NCBI GenBank assembly: GCA_018883265.1 | Contig: VEQK01000003.1 | Span: 1-64,000, forward strand | Reading direction: 5' to 3' | Source of the DNA: Rhodocyclaceae bacterium | GTDB lineage: Bacteria; Pseudomonadota; Gammaproteobacteria; Burkholderiales; Rhodocyclaceae | DNA length: 64,000 nt | The notes under the pieces: model-generated | The model's input: only the letters and a program-made list of their open reading frames with translations | Told to the model about the DNA's origin: nothing | Database searches by the model: none | Shown: one piece after another, positions 44,532 to 53,362 of the stretch | How the letters are laid out: each line of letters opens with the position of its first letter | Numbering within the stretch: the stretch's first letter is position 1 | Program-made: the position numbers and the translations under genes

Positions 44532-45596
44532 TCAGTTGATGGGGGTCTTGAAGAGCCAGCGATCGACGATCAGATCCGTCAGCACCGCGCCGATCCAGAT
44601 TGACCAGAGCGTCAGCCAGGCAGTAATGGCAAAAACCGATGCGCCAGAAACCCCGGCGCCGATGGCACAACCCCCTGCCAGAATCGCGCCAAAGCCCATG
44701 AAGCAACCACCAATCATGTAGCGGATCATGGTGCGCGGTTCGTGAAATCCTTCAAGCTTGAACGTGCGACTGCTGATGGCGGCAGTCATGGCACCCAGAA
44801 GCACCCCCGGAATCAGGCCCAGATCAAAAGACAGGGCGCCACCGGGGGGGCTCATGAAGTACATAAGCGTATCCGAGGTCGGTGAGGCAAAACTCAGCGA
44901 GTGGACAGGAATGACTTCAAAGGAGTTGCTGGCGACACCAAAATTGAACCACCAGGCGGCGGCGATCATGGTGCCGACGATGCAGCCAAGAATGACGGTA
45001 TAGGCACTCACGGCATGTTTACGCACCATGTAGATGCCAAGTGCGAGCCAGGCAAAGCTGAAGAGCAGGGCGCCCTCGTGGCCCATACCGGTCAGGCCGA
45101 TCAGATTGCGGGATGGCCCATCGATGGTCCACCAGCTGCCGATCTCATTGCGAAGCGGCGACAGCAACCCTTCCAGTGAGGCTTGTGCTGCAACAGCAAA
45201 GACGAGCCCCGTCATCAGGGCGCGCAAATTGCCACTGCCGGAAAGCACCAAGATACGCCCGGAACAGGCGCGGCTCAGCGCCATGCCGATGCCAAAGATC
45301 AAACCACCGATAATGGCACCGGAAAGCGAACCACGATTGTTGAACTGGCGTAGTCCGGCGGTTTCGAAATATCCACCTAGTGCCAGGAGTTGGGTGCCAA
45401 TCAGGGCAATTGAAAATGTCACGAGCCAGATGGCCAGCCGGTCAGCCGGTTTGCCATGAGCAACTTCCATGGTGGCGGCACGGAGGCAGAAACGTGACTG
45501 TTGTGCCGCAAAGCCAAAAATGAAGCCGATGGTCAGGCCACCCAACAGCAACACATACTCTTCGCCGAATTGGGTCAACAATGCTTCGAAATTCAT
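44532..45596 (-). CDS. YeeE/YedE (TsuA-like) sulfur-compound transporter
   Basis: This 354-residue membrane protein has about nine helices in a pseudo-duplicated arrangement. Three conserved cysteines occur in QQSRFCLRAATMEV, ALSRACSGRILV and GGCAIGAGVSGA, the positions that pass thiosulfate through TsuA-type transporters. Thiosulfate or polysulfide import is the most likely function. The start overlaps the dsrE stop by four bases, so the two are co-translated and linked to soxB. Confidence 0.87.
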   Translation of the reverse strand: MNFEALLTQFGEEYVLLLGGLTIGFIFGFAAQQSRFCLRAATMEVAHGKPADRLAIWLVTFSIALIGTQLLALGGYFETAGLRQFNNRGSLSGAIIGGLIFGIGMALSRACSGRILVLSGSGNLRALMTGLVFAVAAQASLEGLLSPLRNEIGSWWTIDGPSRNLIGLTGMGHEGALLFSFAWLALGIYMVRKHAVSAYTVILGCIVGTMIAAAWWFNFGVASNSFEVIPVHSLSFASPTSDTLMYFMSPPGGALSFDLGLIPGVLLGAMTAAISSRTFKLEGFHEPRTMIRYMIGGCFMGFGAILAGGCAIGAGVSGASVFAITAWLTLWSIWIGAVLTDLIVDRWLFKTPIN

Positions 45597-46027
45597 GGCT
45601 TGATGTAGGCGTATCGTTTCTGGTTCTGCAGCTCGGTAATGCGGACCACGCCCGACTTAGTGAATGTCGCTTCAAGGACGAACTTGGACTTGTCGATATT
45701 CTTTTTTTCAATCGTCAGCTCACACACCTCGAAATTGACGCCTCGGGTTTTTAGATCCGAGATGAGTGATGCGTATTCCAGATTGTTTTTGGTATCGCTT
45801 GCGCCATCCATCAGAAACTCGACACCATCGCCGAGCGCCACAACCGTGATCTGCGTCTTCGGTGCAACATCCAGATGGTTTCTGAGGCTGCGCAGCGTGC
45901 GCGTCGCCTGCAAGGCGCTGTCATCTATGTGGTAGACAACCTTGTCGGCAGCCAGCGCCAGAGACGTGAGCGAAGCCATGATCAGGGCAACAGCCAGCTG
46001 TCTGGCCCGGGTGAGCGTAAAAGACAT
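45593..46027 (-). CDS. Periplasmic DsrE-family protein
   Basis: This 144-residue protein has a signal peptide (residues 1-26, ending ALAAD) and a DsrE/DsrF-like domain. A single Cys in NFEVCELTIEKKNI lies where related proteins bind sulfur as a persulfide. It is encoded between soxB and a YeeE transporter, with a four-base overlap to the latter. It may carry sulfane sulfur in the periplasm for oxidation or uptake; this is inference. Confidence 0.85.
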   Translation of the reverse strand: MSFTLTRARQLAVALIMASLTSLALAADKVVYHIDDSALQATRTLRSLRNHLDVAPKTQITVVALGDGVEFLMDGASDTKNNLEYASLISDLKTRGVNFEVCELTIEKKNIDKSKFVLEATFTKSGVVRITELQNQKRYAYIKP

Positions 46028-46045
46028 AGGAGGTTCTCCGGAAAA

Positions 46046-47779
46046 TCAGAACTTATTATAGTCCTCGACCCCGGGATTGCCGGCAATACCCTTAAGCTGT
46101 GGCTGGTTAATCTGGACAGGCTTGATGATCTTCTTGTTGCGGAGGTTACGGGCAACGACATCCCAGATCGGTTCGCCGGCCATACCGCGTGATTCTTCTG
46201 CGACAGGCGCCCAGCCGGCGACCTTGTATTTTCTGCCGGCATCAATCAGCTTGCCGTTCAGTCGCATATTGGTGATGCGCTTGCCGGCCTTGGCGGTCGG
46301 ATCGCAGGTGTACTGCATGCCGCCAACGCGCACCATATCGCCGCCCTGCTGGTAATACGGATCCGGGTTGAAGAGGTTGTCACAGACGTCCTCCATGATT
46401 TCCTTGATCTGTGCCCCGGTCAGATTCGATACCGTGACGTAGGGGTAGGTAATGGCGGTCTGATCGAGCACGTTTTCCATGGTGACGGATTCACCGGGGA
46501 GCACGGTCGTTCCCCAGCGGAAGCCGGGGGAGAAGGCCATCTCGGCGTTCTTCTCCTGCATCAGTGCGTTGAGGATAAGTTGGTCAAAGCTGCCGTTGAA
46601 ATTGCCGCGGCGGTAGAGTAGGCCTTCGGAAACCGCCAGCTTTTCATCCAGCTTCTCGATGTACGGCGCGCGCACCTTTTTGATGAGCGCATCCATCGCC
46701 GGATCTGCTGGGAGCAGATTGGAGAAGATCGGCATCAGGCGATAGCGGTAGTCGGCGATGCGGCCGTCGCGAACGTCCAGGTCCAGAACACCCAGGTACT
46801 TGCCGTTGGATCCGGCGTTCATGACCAGGGTCTTGCCGCCGGGATTATCGACCAGAGTTGGCTTGGGCACACCGTCGTGGGTGTGACCGCCAAAGATGGC
46901 GTCAATGCCGCGGACGCGGGAGGCCATCTTGAGATCTACGTCCATGCCGTTGTGCGAAATCACTACAACGACCTTGGCGCCCTTGCCACGGGCTTCGTCG
47001 ACCATGGCCTGCATGTTTTCTTCCTGGATGCCGAAGGTCCAGTCGGGGACGAAATAACGCGGGTTGGCAATCGGGGTATACGGAAAGGCCTGGCCAATCA
47101 CGGCGACCTTGGTGCCGTTAACGTCACGGATCACATAGGGTTTGAAAACCTGGTCACCGAAATCGGCAGTCTTGATATTCTGGGCGACGATATCGATGTG
47201 GCCGACGAAATCCTTGTTAGAAATTTCCATGACCCGATCCGCGCCATAGGTACATTCCCAGTGCAGCGTCATGATGTCGACACCGAGTAGCTTGGCGGCG
47301 TCCACCATATCCTGGGCGTCGGTCCACAGCGATGTACCAGAGCCTTGCCAGGTATCGCCGCCATCAAGGAGCAGGGCGCCCGGACGATTGGCGCGAATTT
47401 TTTTAACCAGGGTGGCAAGGTGTGCAAAGCCGCCTACCTTGCCATAAACCTTAGCCAGTTTCTCGAAATCCAGATACGTGAAGGCATGGGCATCCAGCGT
47501 ATTGGCTTTGAAGTTGAAATGGCTGAGCAAATGATCACCGACCAGATGTGGAACCTGACCGCGCATGCTGCCGATACCGAGATTGACATTCGGTTCACGG
47601 AAATAGATCGGGTTCAACTGGGCATGGCAGTCGGTAATGTGCAGAAAAGACACATTGCCGAAGGCCGGCGCCTCGTAATAGCTGGCCGCAGCACTCTGGG
47701 CCTGGGCTTCACGGGTTGGCAGTGCCATGCCCGATGCAGCGGCTGCAGCCAGCAGCTGCAGGAAAGAACGACGATCCAT
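46046..47779 (-). CDS. soxB: SoxB thiosulfohydrolase
   Basis: SoxB is the dimanganese hydrolase that releases sulfate from the sulfur chain carried on SoxYZ. The 577 residues open with a signal (MDRRSFLQLLAAAAASGMALP, Tat-like), then the metal ligands in HITDCHAQL, LLDGGDTWQGSG, VISHNGMDVDL and FGGHTHDG. The 5-prime-nucleotidase-like C-terminal domain follows (FSPGFRWGT onward). It is the last sox structural gene in the cluster and lies 30 bases after soxX. Confidence 0.96.
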   Translation of the reverse strand: MDRRSFLQLLAAAAASGMALPTREAQAQSAAASYYEAPAFGNVSFLHITDCHAQLNPIYFREPNVNLGIGSMRGQVPHLVGDHLLSHFNFKANTLDAHAFTYLDFEKLAKVYGKVGGFAHLATLVKKIRANRPGALLLDGGDTWQGSGTSLWTDAQDMVDAAKLLGVDIMTLHWECTYGADRVMEISNKDFVGHIDIVAQNIKTADFGDQVFKPYVIRDVNGTKVAVIGQAFPYTPIANPRYFVPDWTFGIQEENMQAMVDEARGKGAKVVVVISHNGMDVDLKMASRVRGIDAIFGGHTHDGVPKPTLVDNPGGKTLVMNAGSNGKYLGVLDLDVRDGRIADYRYRLMPIFSNLLPADPAMDALIKKVRAPYIEKLDEKLAVSEGLLYRRGNFNGSFDQLILNALMQEKNAEMAFSPGFRWGTTVLPGESVTMENVLDQTAITYPYVTVSNLTGAQIKEIMEDVCDNLFNPDPYYQQGGDMVRVGGMQYTCDPTAKAGKRITNMRLNGKLIDAGRKYKVAGWAPVAEESRGMAGEPIWDVVARNLRNKKIIKPVQINQPQLKGIAGNPGVEDYNKF

Positions 47780-47809
47780 GAGGGTGATCTCCGCGTTTCT
47801 GGATTGAGA

Positions 47810-48478
47810 TTACTTGTTGACCGGAGATTCCGGATCCAGCAGCAGCGCAACAAGATCCCGGATCTGGGCTTCGGTCAGGATGCCCATAGAACCGGCACGT
47901 GGCATCAGCGAGCAGAGATTGGTGGCCTTGGCGTTATATATTTTGCCCCAGGTGTATTTCACAATCTCTTCCGAGTTGCCACGGAGCTTGCCGTAGTTAT
48001 ACAGGCTGGGTCCGATCGTGCCATAAGACAGCTCCTCTTTGGTAATCTGGTGGCAGTTGTAGCAGTTGCCCCCATTGGCTTCACCCGCCTTGTCGGACCA
48101 AGTCAGGCCCTTGCCGCTCTGGGCAATCTTCTCGCCATTCTTCCAGTCACCCATCATCTTGCCGTCAGCCGGATATTTGATGCTTGCTTCATTTTCCGCC
48201 CGTAGCTTTTCGCGCAGCGCCGCATTCTTTTCACTCTGCGCCGCGACCGGATTCGAACAAAGCTTCTGGGTAGGGTCCTGCTTCAGACGGTCTATGTTGG
48301 CGATCCCCTTGGTCTGGTAACCGCTTTGCATCATGGCGTCAAAATTGGCATCGCCGGCACCCGGGCCCCAGGAGCCATCTTTGGGGAGGGCCGGCGGCGC
48401 TGCAAAAGCGGCGCCAGAAACCATCGTTGCCGTGGCCAGGGAGAGAGCGACGGTTGTCTTCTTGTTGAAAGTCATCAT
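47810..48478 (-). CDS. soxX: SoxX cytochrome c subunit
   Basis: SoxX is the c-type cytochrome partner of SoxA; together they attach thiosulfate to SoxY and pass electrons on. The 222 residues have a signal peptide ending AAFAAP and one heme-c motif, CYNCH, near residue 137, with a distal Met later in LCSLMPRAG. AAGGAG is six bases before the first of two adjacent ATG codons, so ATG 48478 is chosen; 48475 is equally possible. The upstream open frame overlaps soxA and is not used. Confidence 0.92.
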   Translation of the reverse strand: MMTFNKKTTVALSLATATMVSGAAFAAPPALPKDGSWGPGAGDANFDAMMQSGYQTKGIANIDRLKQDPTQKLCSNPVAAQSEKNAALREKLRAENEASIKYPADGKMMGDWKNGEKIAQSGKGLTWSDKAGEANGGNCYNCHQITKEELSYGTIGPSLYNYGKLRGNSEEIVKYTWGKIYNAKATNLCSLMPRAGSMGILTEAQIRDLVALLLDPESPVNK

Positions 48479-48488
48479 CTCGGTCTCC

Positions 48489-49298
48489 TTAGCGCTTGAT
48501 ACCGGGGGTTTGCATCGGGTAGCCATTCGAATTGCCTGCCATGAACGACGAAATCGCCACGGTGACGTCCGAGGCATAGATCGGCTCGGGGAAGCGCTGC
48601 TGGCGGAAGCAGTCATTGATTCGCCACTGCATGCTCCACATCTGGCCTGAGCTCACGCGATAGGCGGGCCAGGTCGTCCAACCCTTGGCAGCGCCCTCGG
48701 CGCTGGGGATGTAAGGCAGATCCTGCAGGCGGATCCGCTTGCCTTCCTGACCGTGGCAGGTGGCACAGGCAAAGTCATACGGGCCAGCCTGATAGTAGAA
48801 GAGGCGACGGCCCATATCGTACATCTCTTTTTCTTTTGGGTGCGACATCGATACCTTGACCTTCATACCCTTCGACTCGGAGGACACGTAGGCCGACAAG
48901 GCCACCAGATCCGCTTTCTTGGGCGACGTGAAAGAAGCCTTCACGATCTCGCTGGTATCCACGCCCTGCAACTTTTCCATGCAGGTGAGCAGGCGGGACT
49001 CCAGATCCTGGACCTTGTTGGTGTCCTTGAAGTAGCGGGGGAGCTGGGCATAGGCACCCTTGACCTTGCCGGCGCCCAGGCCCAGATCACATTTTTCCAG
49101 AGAGGCGTTCTTGGGACCGGCCTTCTTCTTCCAGATTTCGGCGCCCGAATCGACGTACAGGTCGGCGGGGTTGCCGTCCTGTAACGCTTCACGATAAGCC
49201 TCAATACCGGCGGTCGTGCTGTCTTGTTGTGCCAGGGCACTGGCAGCAAAGACAGACGCTGCGGCAAGCAGCGTGGCCTTCATATGCTTGGGTTGCAT
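48489..49298 (-). CDS. soxA: SoxA L-cysteine S-thiosulfotransferase subunit
   Basis: SoxA catalyses oxidative attachment of thiosulfate to the SoxY cysteine. The 269 residues carry one CxxCH heme site, CATCHG, and the active-site Cys in NDCFRQQRFPEP. The N-terminal domain has lost its heme motif and keeps two isolated cysteines (EKCDLG and LLTCMEK) that may form a disulfide, so this is the monoheme type. ATG 49298 starts the signal peptide; the longer open frame overlaps soxZ and is rejected. Confidence 0.93.
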   Translation of the reverse strand: MQPKHMKATLLAAASVFAASALAQQDSTTAGIEAYREALQDGNPADLYVDSGAEIWKKKAGPKNASLEKCDLGLGAGKVKGAYAQLPRYFKDTNKVQDLESRLLTCMEKLQGVDTSEIVKASFTSPKKADLVALSAYVSSESKGMKVKVSMSHPKEKEMYDMGRRLFYYQAGPYDFACATCHGQEGKRIRLQDLPYIPSAEGAAKGWTTWPAYRVSSGQMWSMQWRINDCFRQQRFPEPIYASDVTVAISSFMAGNSNGYPMQTPGIKR

Positions 49299-49356
49299 GA
49301 TTTGTCCCCTCGTTGTTTTTTGTGATCCGGGTATGCGGTCGAGTTGATAACGCGGC

Positions 49357-49668
49357 TTACGAAATGGTTGCTTCGTCCGACCGTTTGTCACCCTTGTTGT
49401 CGGTCCAGCTGCAGACAACCTTGTCGCCGGCCTTGCCACCCTTGACCTTGAAAGCCAGATACGGGTTCTTCGAGACCGAGGGGCCCCATTCGGCGGTCAG
49501 CACAGTCTTGCCGGCCAGCTCAACCTTGACTTCATTGATAAACCAGGCAGGAATCACGGCGCCGGACGAATCCTTGCGCTGACCGGTTTCCATTTCGTGG
49601 TTCATCAGTACCTTGATTTCAGTCACGCCATCTTTGCTCGCGGCGCGGATCTTCATCGGATTTGCCAT
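49357..49668 (-). CDS. soxZ: SoxZ sulfur carrier partner
   Basis: SoxZ is the small immunoglobulin-like partner that holds SoxY. The 103 residues match the family length and contain RAASKDGVTEIKVLMNHEMETG, AWFINEVKVEL and SKNPYLAFKVKGGKAGDKV. It has no signal peptide and is exported with SoxY, which has one. It lies 47 bases after soxY. Confidence 0.95.
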   Translation of the reverse strand: MANPMKIRAASKDGVTEIKVLMNHEMETGQRKDSSGAVIPAWFINEVKVELAGKTVLTAEWGPSVSKNPYLAFKVKGGKAGDKVVCSWTDNKGDKRSDEATIS

Positions 49669-49715
49669 GTCTAATCTCCAGTAATTTTAAGTGTTCGGAA
49701 TGGGTCGCGGGACGT

Positions 49716-50186
49716 TTAGCCGCCGCAGCCGCCGAGCGTGACCTTGATTTCCTTGGTGGCGGTGAAGTACTTGCCACCGGCCTTGACGAGTACCGTCACG
49801 TTCGAGGTCTGACCCATCTTGATACGGGTCGTCACTTCCGGCAGGGTGTCCGAGGTCAGATTGAACAGGGCGGCGAGGGCGCTCGGGTTCTTTTCAACCA
49901 GGATCGAGATCTGTTCGGTGTTGGCTAGTTTGCTGACGGCCTGGATCGGCACCACCGCGCCGTTTTCGGCGATATCCGATGCCATGATCTGGACATCACT
50001 GCTGTTGCTCGGCGAACCTGCGCCCAGGGCGCTATAGACATCACTCATGGCCTTGGCTTCGAAAGCTGCTTTATTCCATGCAGCGAAGGCCATCGGCGAC
50101 ACGGATGCGCCAAAGGCCATCAGGCCGAAACCGCCAGCCGCTTTCAGAATCTGACGACGGTCAAAACGTTGGGTGTTGCTGTTCAT
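49716..50186 (-). CDS. soxY: SoxY sulfur carrier protein
   Basis: SoxY carries the sulfur intermediate on a swinging C-terminal arm. The 156 residues begin with a Tat signal (FDRRQILKAAGGFGLMAFG) and end in GGCGG, with the substrate-binding Cys two residues before the end. The body is an immunoglobulin-like domain. Tat export of SoxY brings SoxZ along. Confidence 0.97.
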   Translation of the reverse strand: MNSNTQRFDRRQILKAAGGFGLMAFGASVSPMAFAAWNKAAFEAKAMSDVYSALGAGSPSNSSDVQIMASDIAENGAVVPIQAVSKLANTEQISILVEKNPSALAALFNLTSDTLPEVTTRIKMGQTSNVTVLVKAGGKYFTATKEIKVTLGGCGG

Positions 50187-50220
50187 TCCAATCTCCTATG
50201 GGTTACTGCGGATAAAAAAG

Positions 50221-51270
50221 TTACTGCGTCGGCGCACCGGACAGGATCCACTTGACCAGTGTCTGTGCGTCCGAATCTTTCAGGTCTGTTTGCGCGGGCA
50301 TGGGTATGGAACCCCAGACGCCGACGCCACCATTCTTGACCTTGGTGGCAAGCTTGGCAGCGGCGTCCTGGCCTTTGTACTTGTCGGCCACTTCGTTGAA
50401 ACCGGGCCCGACAATCTTCTGATTGATGCCGTGGCAGGCCAGGCAGCCCGACTTCTCAGCCAGAGCATAGTCCGGGTTATGGGCCGGTTTGGCAGAAGAT
50501 CCTGCTGCAGCACCCTGGCCACGCGTCTGACCAAACGGTCGGGTCTGGGGAGCCAGCTCGCCGTGCGAGGTTTTCGCATAATCCGGCAGGGTCGAACTCA
50601 CCTTGGCGGCAGGCTTGCAATTGCTCATGCACGCCGTATTCTTCGTGTCGGGCGGGGTTGCCGTGACCAGGCCGGATTTGCCGGGCCACATCGCGTGCTT
50701 AAGCGACATGCCATTGCGGTTCGGCATCAGCTTCTGCACCTCCCTGATGTTGCTGTCGCTGAGCGTGAAGTCGTCCGGAACGATCTCGGACAGATTGAGC
50801 AGATAGGCAACGACCGCATAGACCTCGTCATCGCTCAGCGTTTTGGGGGCGTTCCAGGGCATGGCGCGGTGGATGTAGTCCCACAGTGTCGATAGCGAAG
50901 CCACCTTCATCATGGTGGTGCGGCCCGGGTAGTCGGCGCGCTTGAGATTGGCGACGTTGCCGGTCTTGACATCATCCTTGGTGGTGCCGCCGACCAGCGG
51001 CGTGAAAACCGTATTGCTTTCGCCAAAGGTACCGTGACAGCTGGCACATTTGTTTTCCCAGATCACCTGGCCCTGTTCGACACTGCCCGATCCCTTGGGA
51101 AGGCCCTTGAAGTCAGGGCGAACGTCGATATCCCACGCCTGAATTTCAGCCGGTGTGGCCGCACGACCAACACCCGTGTACTTATCGGCAGCAATCGATG
51201 GGGTGGTGGTAGCAAACGGTAGAAGTGCCAACGTAATCGCAGGCATGAACGATTTAGAGAACTTGAACAT
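50221..51270 (-). CDS. soxD: SoxD diheme cytochrome c of sulfane dehydrogenase
   Basis: SoxD receives electrons from the molybdenum subunit SoxC when the sulfane sulfur on SoxY is oxidised. The 349 residues have a signal peptide, a first heme site CASCH at 75-79 and a second, CLACH, at 276-280. Between them is an unusual CMSNC pair at 214-218, which is not a heme motif and may form a disulfide. The start overlaps the soxC stop by 17 bases. Confidence 0.93.
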   Translation of the reverse strand: MFKFSKSFMPAITLALLPFATTTPSIAADKYTGVGRAATPAEIQAWDIDVRPDFKGLPKGSGSVEQGQVIWENKCASCHGTFGESNTVFTPLVGGTTKDDVKTGNVANLKRADYPGRTTMMKVASLSTLWDYIHRAMPWNAPKTLSDDEVYAVVAYLLNLSEIVPDDFTLSDSNIREVQKLMPNRNGMSLKHAMWPGKSGLVTATPPDTKNTACMSNCKPAAKVSSTLPDYAKTSHGELAPQTRPFGQTRGQGAAAGSSAKPAHNPDYALAEKSGCLACHGINQKIVGPGFNEVADKYKGQDAAAKLATKVKNGGVGVWGSIPMPAQTDLKDSDAQTLVKWILSGAPTQ

Positions 51271-52651
51271 TGCTCACATCTCCGTTTTCTGCAACGCCCC
51301 ACGACTGGATGGCGTTGTTGTGATAGATCGAACGGGTACCACGAACGGCACGCAGCTGGCCATACGTCGGCTGGACATAGCCGGTGTCATCAACGGCACG
51401 TGACTGCAGAATCACCGCCTTGCCATCCCAGTTCCAGGGCAGGCTGAAGCGGGTAAGCGCCTTGGATTGGACCGGCGTTTCCAGCTTGGCGCGTTTCCAG
51501 TTGATGCCGCCGTCGGTAGAAACGTCGACCTGCCTGACTTTGCCGCGGCCCGACCAGGCAAGCCCCGAAATCGTGTAGTAACCTTTTTCGAGCAACTTCT
51601 GGCCACCCGATGGGGTACAGATCACCGACTTGCATTCCTGGACCGAGGTGTACTGGCGGTGCTGGCCATCCGGCATCAGATCGATGTAGTGAACCGCTTC
51701 ATCCTTGGTGCCGTAGGGTTGATCACCCACTTCGATACGGCGCAGCCATTTGACCCACGACACCCCCTGAACACCGGGCACAACGAGGCGAAGCGGGTAA
51801 CCGTTTTCCGGTCGCATCATTTCGCCGTTCATGCCGTAGGCGACGAGCACCTCGTCGTTCAATACCATTTCCATGGGTATGGTGCGGGTCATGGCCGAAC
51901 CATCGGCGCCTTCGGCCAGCACGAACTTCTTGCTCATATTGGCGCCACAGTCTTCCAGAATTAGGCGGAGCGGCACACCGGTGAATTCGCTACACGACAG
52001 CATGCCGTGGGTGTACTGAACGGTTGGAACGGCGACGTTACCCCATTCCATCCCGGTGTTAGCGCCACACTCGATGAAGTGAATGCGCGAAACGAACGGC
52101 ATGCGCATGATGTCGTCCATCGTGTAAACCTTGGGTTTCTTCACGAACTCGGGGCTTGAGCCGTTGACCATCAGGCGGTGCTGCGTCGGGTCAATGTCGT
52201 ACCAGCCCTGGTGGTGGCGTTCGAAGTGCAGGCCCGAAGCGGTGATGATGCCGAACATGCTTTGTAGCGGCGAGAACGACACGCTGGATTGCGTGGTCTG
52301 CGTCAGGCCCGGGCTTTGGCGGCGGATAACGTCTGCCTCGTACTTGGAGGGCAGGCCATAGGGCGCGGTGGCAACGCCTTTACCCAGCGTGGTCGCCCAG
52401 GTTTGCGGTTGCAGAATGTACGGGTCACCGCTGGCGGCATTGACGGCATCGCTGCCCTGAGCGAAGGCATGGCGACCGGTCATTGCTGCGACCGCTGCAA
52501 ATAGCGATCCTCGAAGAAAGTTGCGGCGTCCTTGAGTGACAGACTCAATCTCGGTCGGTGTCAAAAAGTTTTCGGGCGCTTTCTGAATTCGACCCGGCTG
52601 CTTCAAGCCTTCCGGTGTTTCAACCGGGGTCAGTTCCTCATGTTCAGCCAT
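51254..52651 (-). CDS. soxC: SoxC molybdenum subunit of sulfane dehydrogenase
   Basis: SoxC is a sulfite-oxidase-family enzyme that oxidises the sulfane sulfur bound to SoxY. The 465 residues contain a Tat signal set back from the start (QGRRNFLRGSLFAAVAAMTG), the molybdenum-ligand Cys in IHFIECGANTGMEWG and the C-terminal dimer domain. Presence of SoxCD implies thiosulfate can be oxidised fully to sulfate without sulfur globules. It is the first gene of the cluster and divergent from a thioredoxin-fold gene. Confidence 0.96.
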   Translation of the reverse strand: MAEHEELTPVETPEGLKQPGRIQKAPENFLTPTEIESVTQGRRNFLRGSLFAAVAAMTGRHAFAQGSDAVNAASGDPYILQPQTWATTLGKGVATAPYGLPSKYEADVIRRQSPGLTQTTQSSVSFSPLQSMFGIITASGLHFERHHQGWYDIDPTQHRLMVNGSSPEFVKKPKVYTMDDIMRMPFVSRIHFIECGANTGMEWGNVAVPTVQYTHGMLSCSEFTGVPLRLILEDCGANMSKKFVLAEGADGSAMTRTIPMEMVLNDEVLVAYGMNGEMMRPENGYPLRLVVPGVQGVSWVKWLRRIEVGDQPYGTKDEAVHYIDLMPDGQHRQYTSVQECKSVICTPSGGQKLLEKGYYTISGLAWSGRGKVRQVDVSTDGGINWKRAKLETPVQSKALTRFSLPWNWDGKAVILQSRAVDDTGYVQPTYGQLRAVRGTRSIYHNNAIQSWGVAENGDVSNVQVL

Positions 52652-52690
52652 TGCAACTCCTTGTAACCACGTAAATTTGTTTAAGTGGGA

Positions 52691-52711
52691 TATAGTTTAT
52701 GTGGAACTATA
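52691..52711. promoter_or_regulatory. Inverted repeat in the soxC/thioredoxin intergenic region
   Basis: TATAGTT and AACTATA flank a seven-base spacer, 40 bases before the soxC start (minus strand) and 46 bases before the divergent thioredoxin-fold gene. It has the size of an operator for a small dimeric repressor of the ArsR type that often controls sox genes. No such regulator gene is in the window. Confidence 0.45.
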
Positions 52712-52756
52712 CTGAATCGGCTACTTGCGGGCATCGTGCGGTGCAATAATTCGTTT

Positions 52757-53314
52757 ATGAACTCACTTTTACATTTCTGCAGATTGGTCGTGTTGATGCT
52801 CGTCTTGTCGCAGCACACGACGGTGTTGGCCGTAACCGCTGAGGACAAGGGCTTTGATAGTCTTCATTTCAACTGGAGCGCCTTACGGCTCGCTGACGCG
52901 ATCAAAGAGGTCCGTGGCGACGGATCCCGAGTGATTGCCGTGTTTACGGAGCCCGAATGCGGGTACTGCCGGAAGTACGAGAAAACGCTGGCGCAGGTCG
53001 AAAACGTCACGATCTATCGATTCCTGATTCCGCTGGATCCGAACCGGAGCAGGGCATCGGTCGCTGTCTGGTGCGCCGGGGATACGGATGAACAACGGCT
53101 TGAAGCACTGACGGCGACCATGCAGAACCGGGAGCGTAATATCGCATCTGTTCGCTGTGCCAATCCGGTTTCGGCCAATGTCCGGTTTGCAAAACAGCAG
53201 GATATCTACCTCACGCCAACGACCATCGGTGCTGATGGCCGGATCGTGCAGGGCTACCTGCCGTTGGCAAATCTTGAAAAATGGTTATCCGGCAAAGGCG
53301 CATTCGCGCCCTGA
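52757..53314 (+). CDS. Exported thioredoxin-fold protein
   Basis: This 185-residue protein has a signal peptide (residues 1-25) and a DsbC-like thioredoxin fold with active site CGYC in FTEPECGYCRKYEKTL. Two further cysteines (VWCAGDTD and VRCANP) lie where DsbC/DsbG proteins have a structural disulfide. ATG 52757 is used because it opens the signal peptide. Sox clusters often include a thioredoxin (SoxW or SoxS) that keeps SoxY reduced; this gene is a likely equivalent, divergent from soxC. Confidence 0.85.
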   Translation: MNSLLHFCRLVVLMLVLSQHTTVLAVTAEDKGFDSLHFNWSALRLADAIKEVRGDGSRVIAVFTEPECGYCRKYEKTLAQVENVTIYRFLIPLDPNRSRASVAVWCAGDTDEQRLEALTATMQNRERNIASVRCANPVSANVRFAKQQDIYLTPTTIGADGRIVQGYLPLANLEKWLSGKGAFAP

Positions 53315-53318
53315 CAAT

Positions 53319-53346
53319 AAAAAAGCGAGCCGAAGCCCGCTTTTGT
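53319..53346. terminator. Bidirectional terminator between the thioredoxin and rhodanese genes
   Basis: AAAAGCG and CGCTTTT pair around a GC-rich loop with A and T flanks, suiting convergent genes on both sides. Confidence 0.7.
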
Positions 53347-53362
53347 CGGTAAACCCGGCTGA

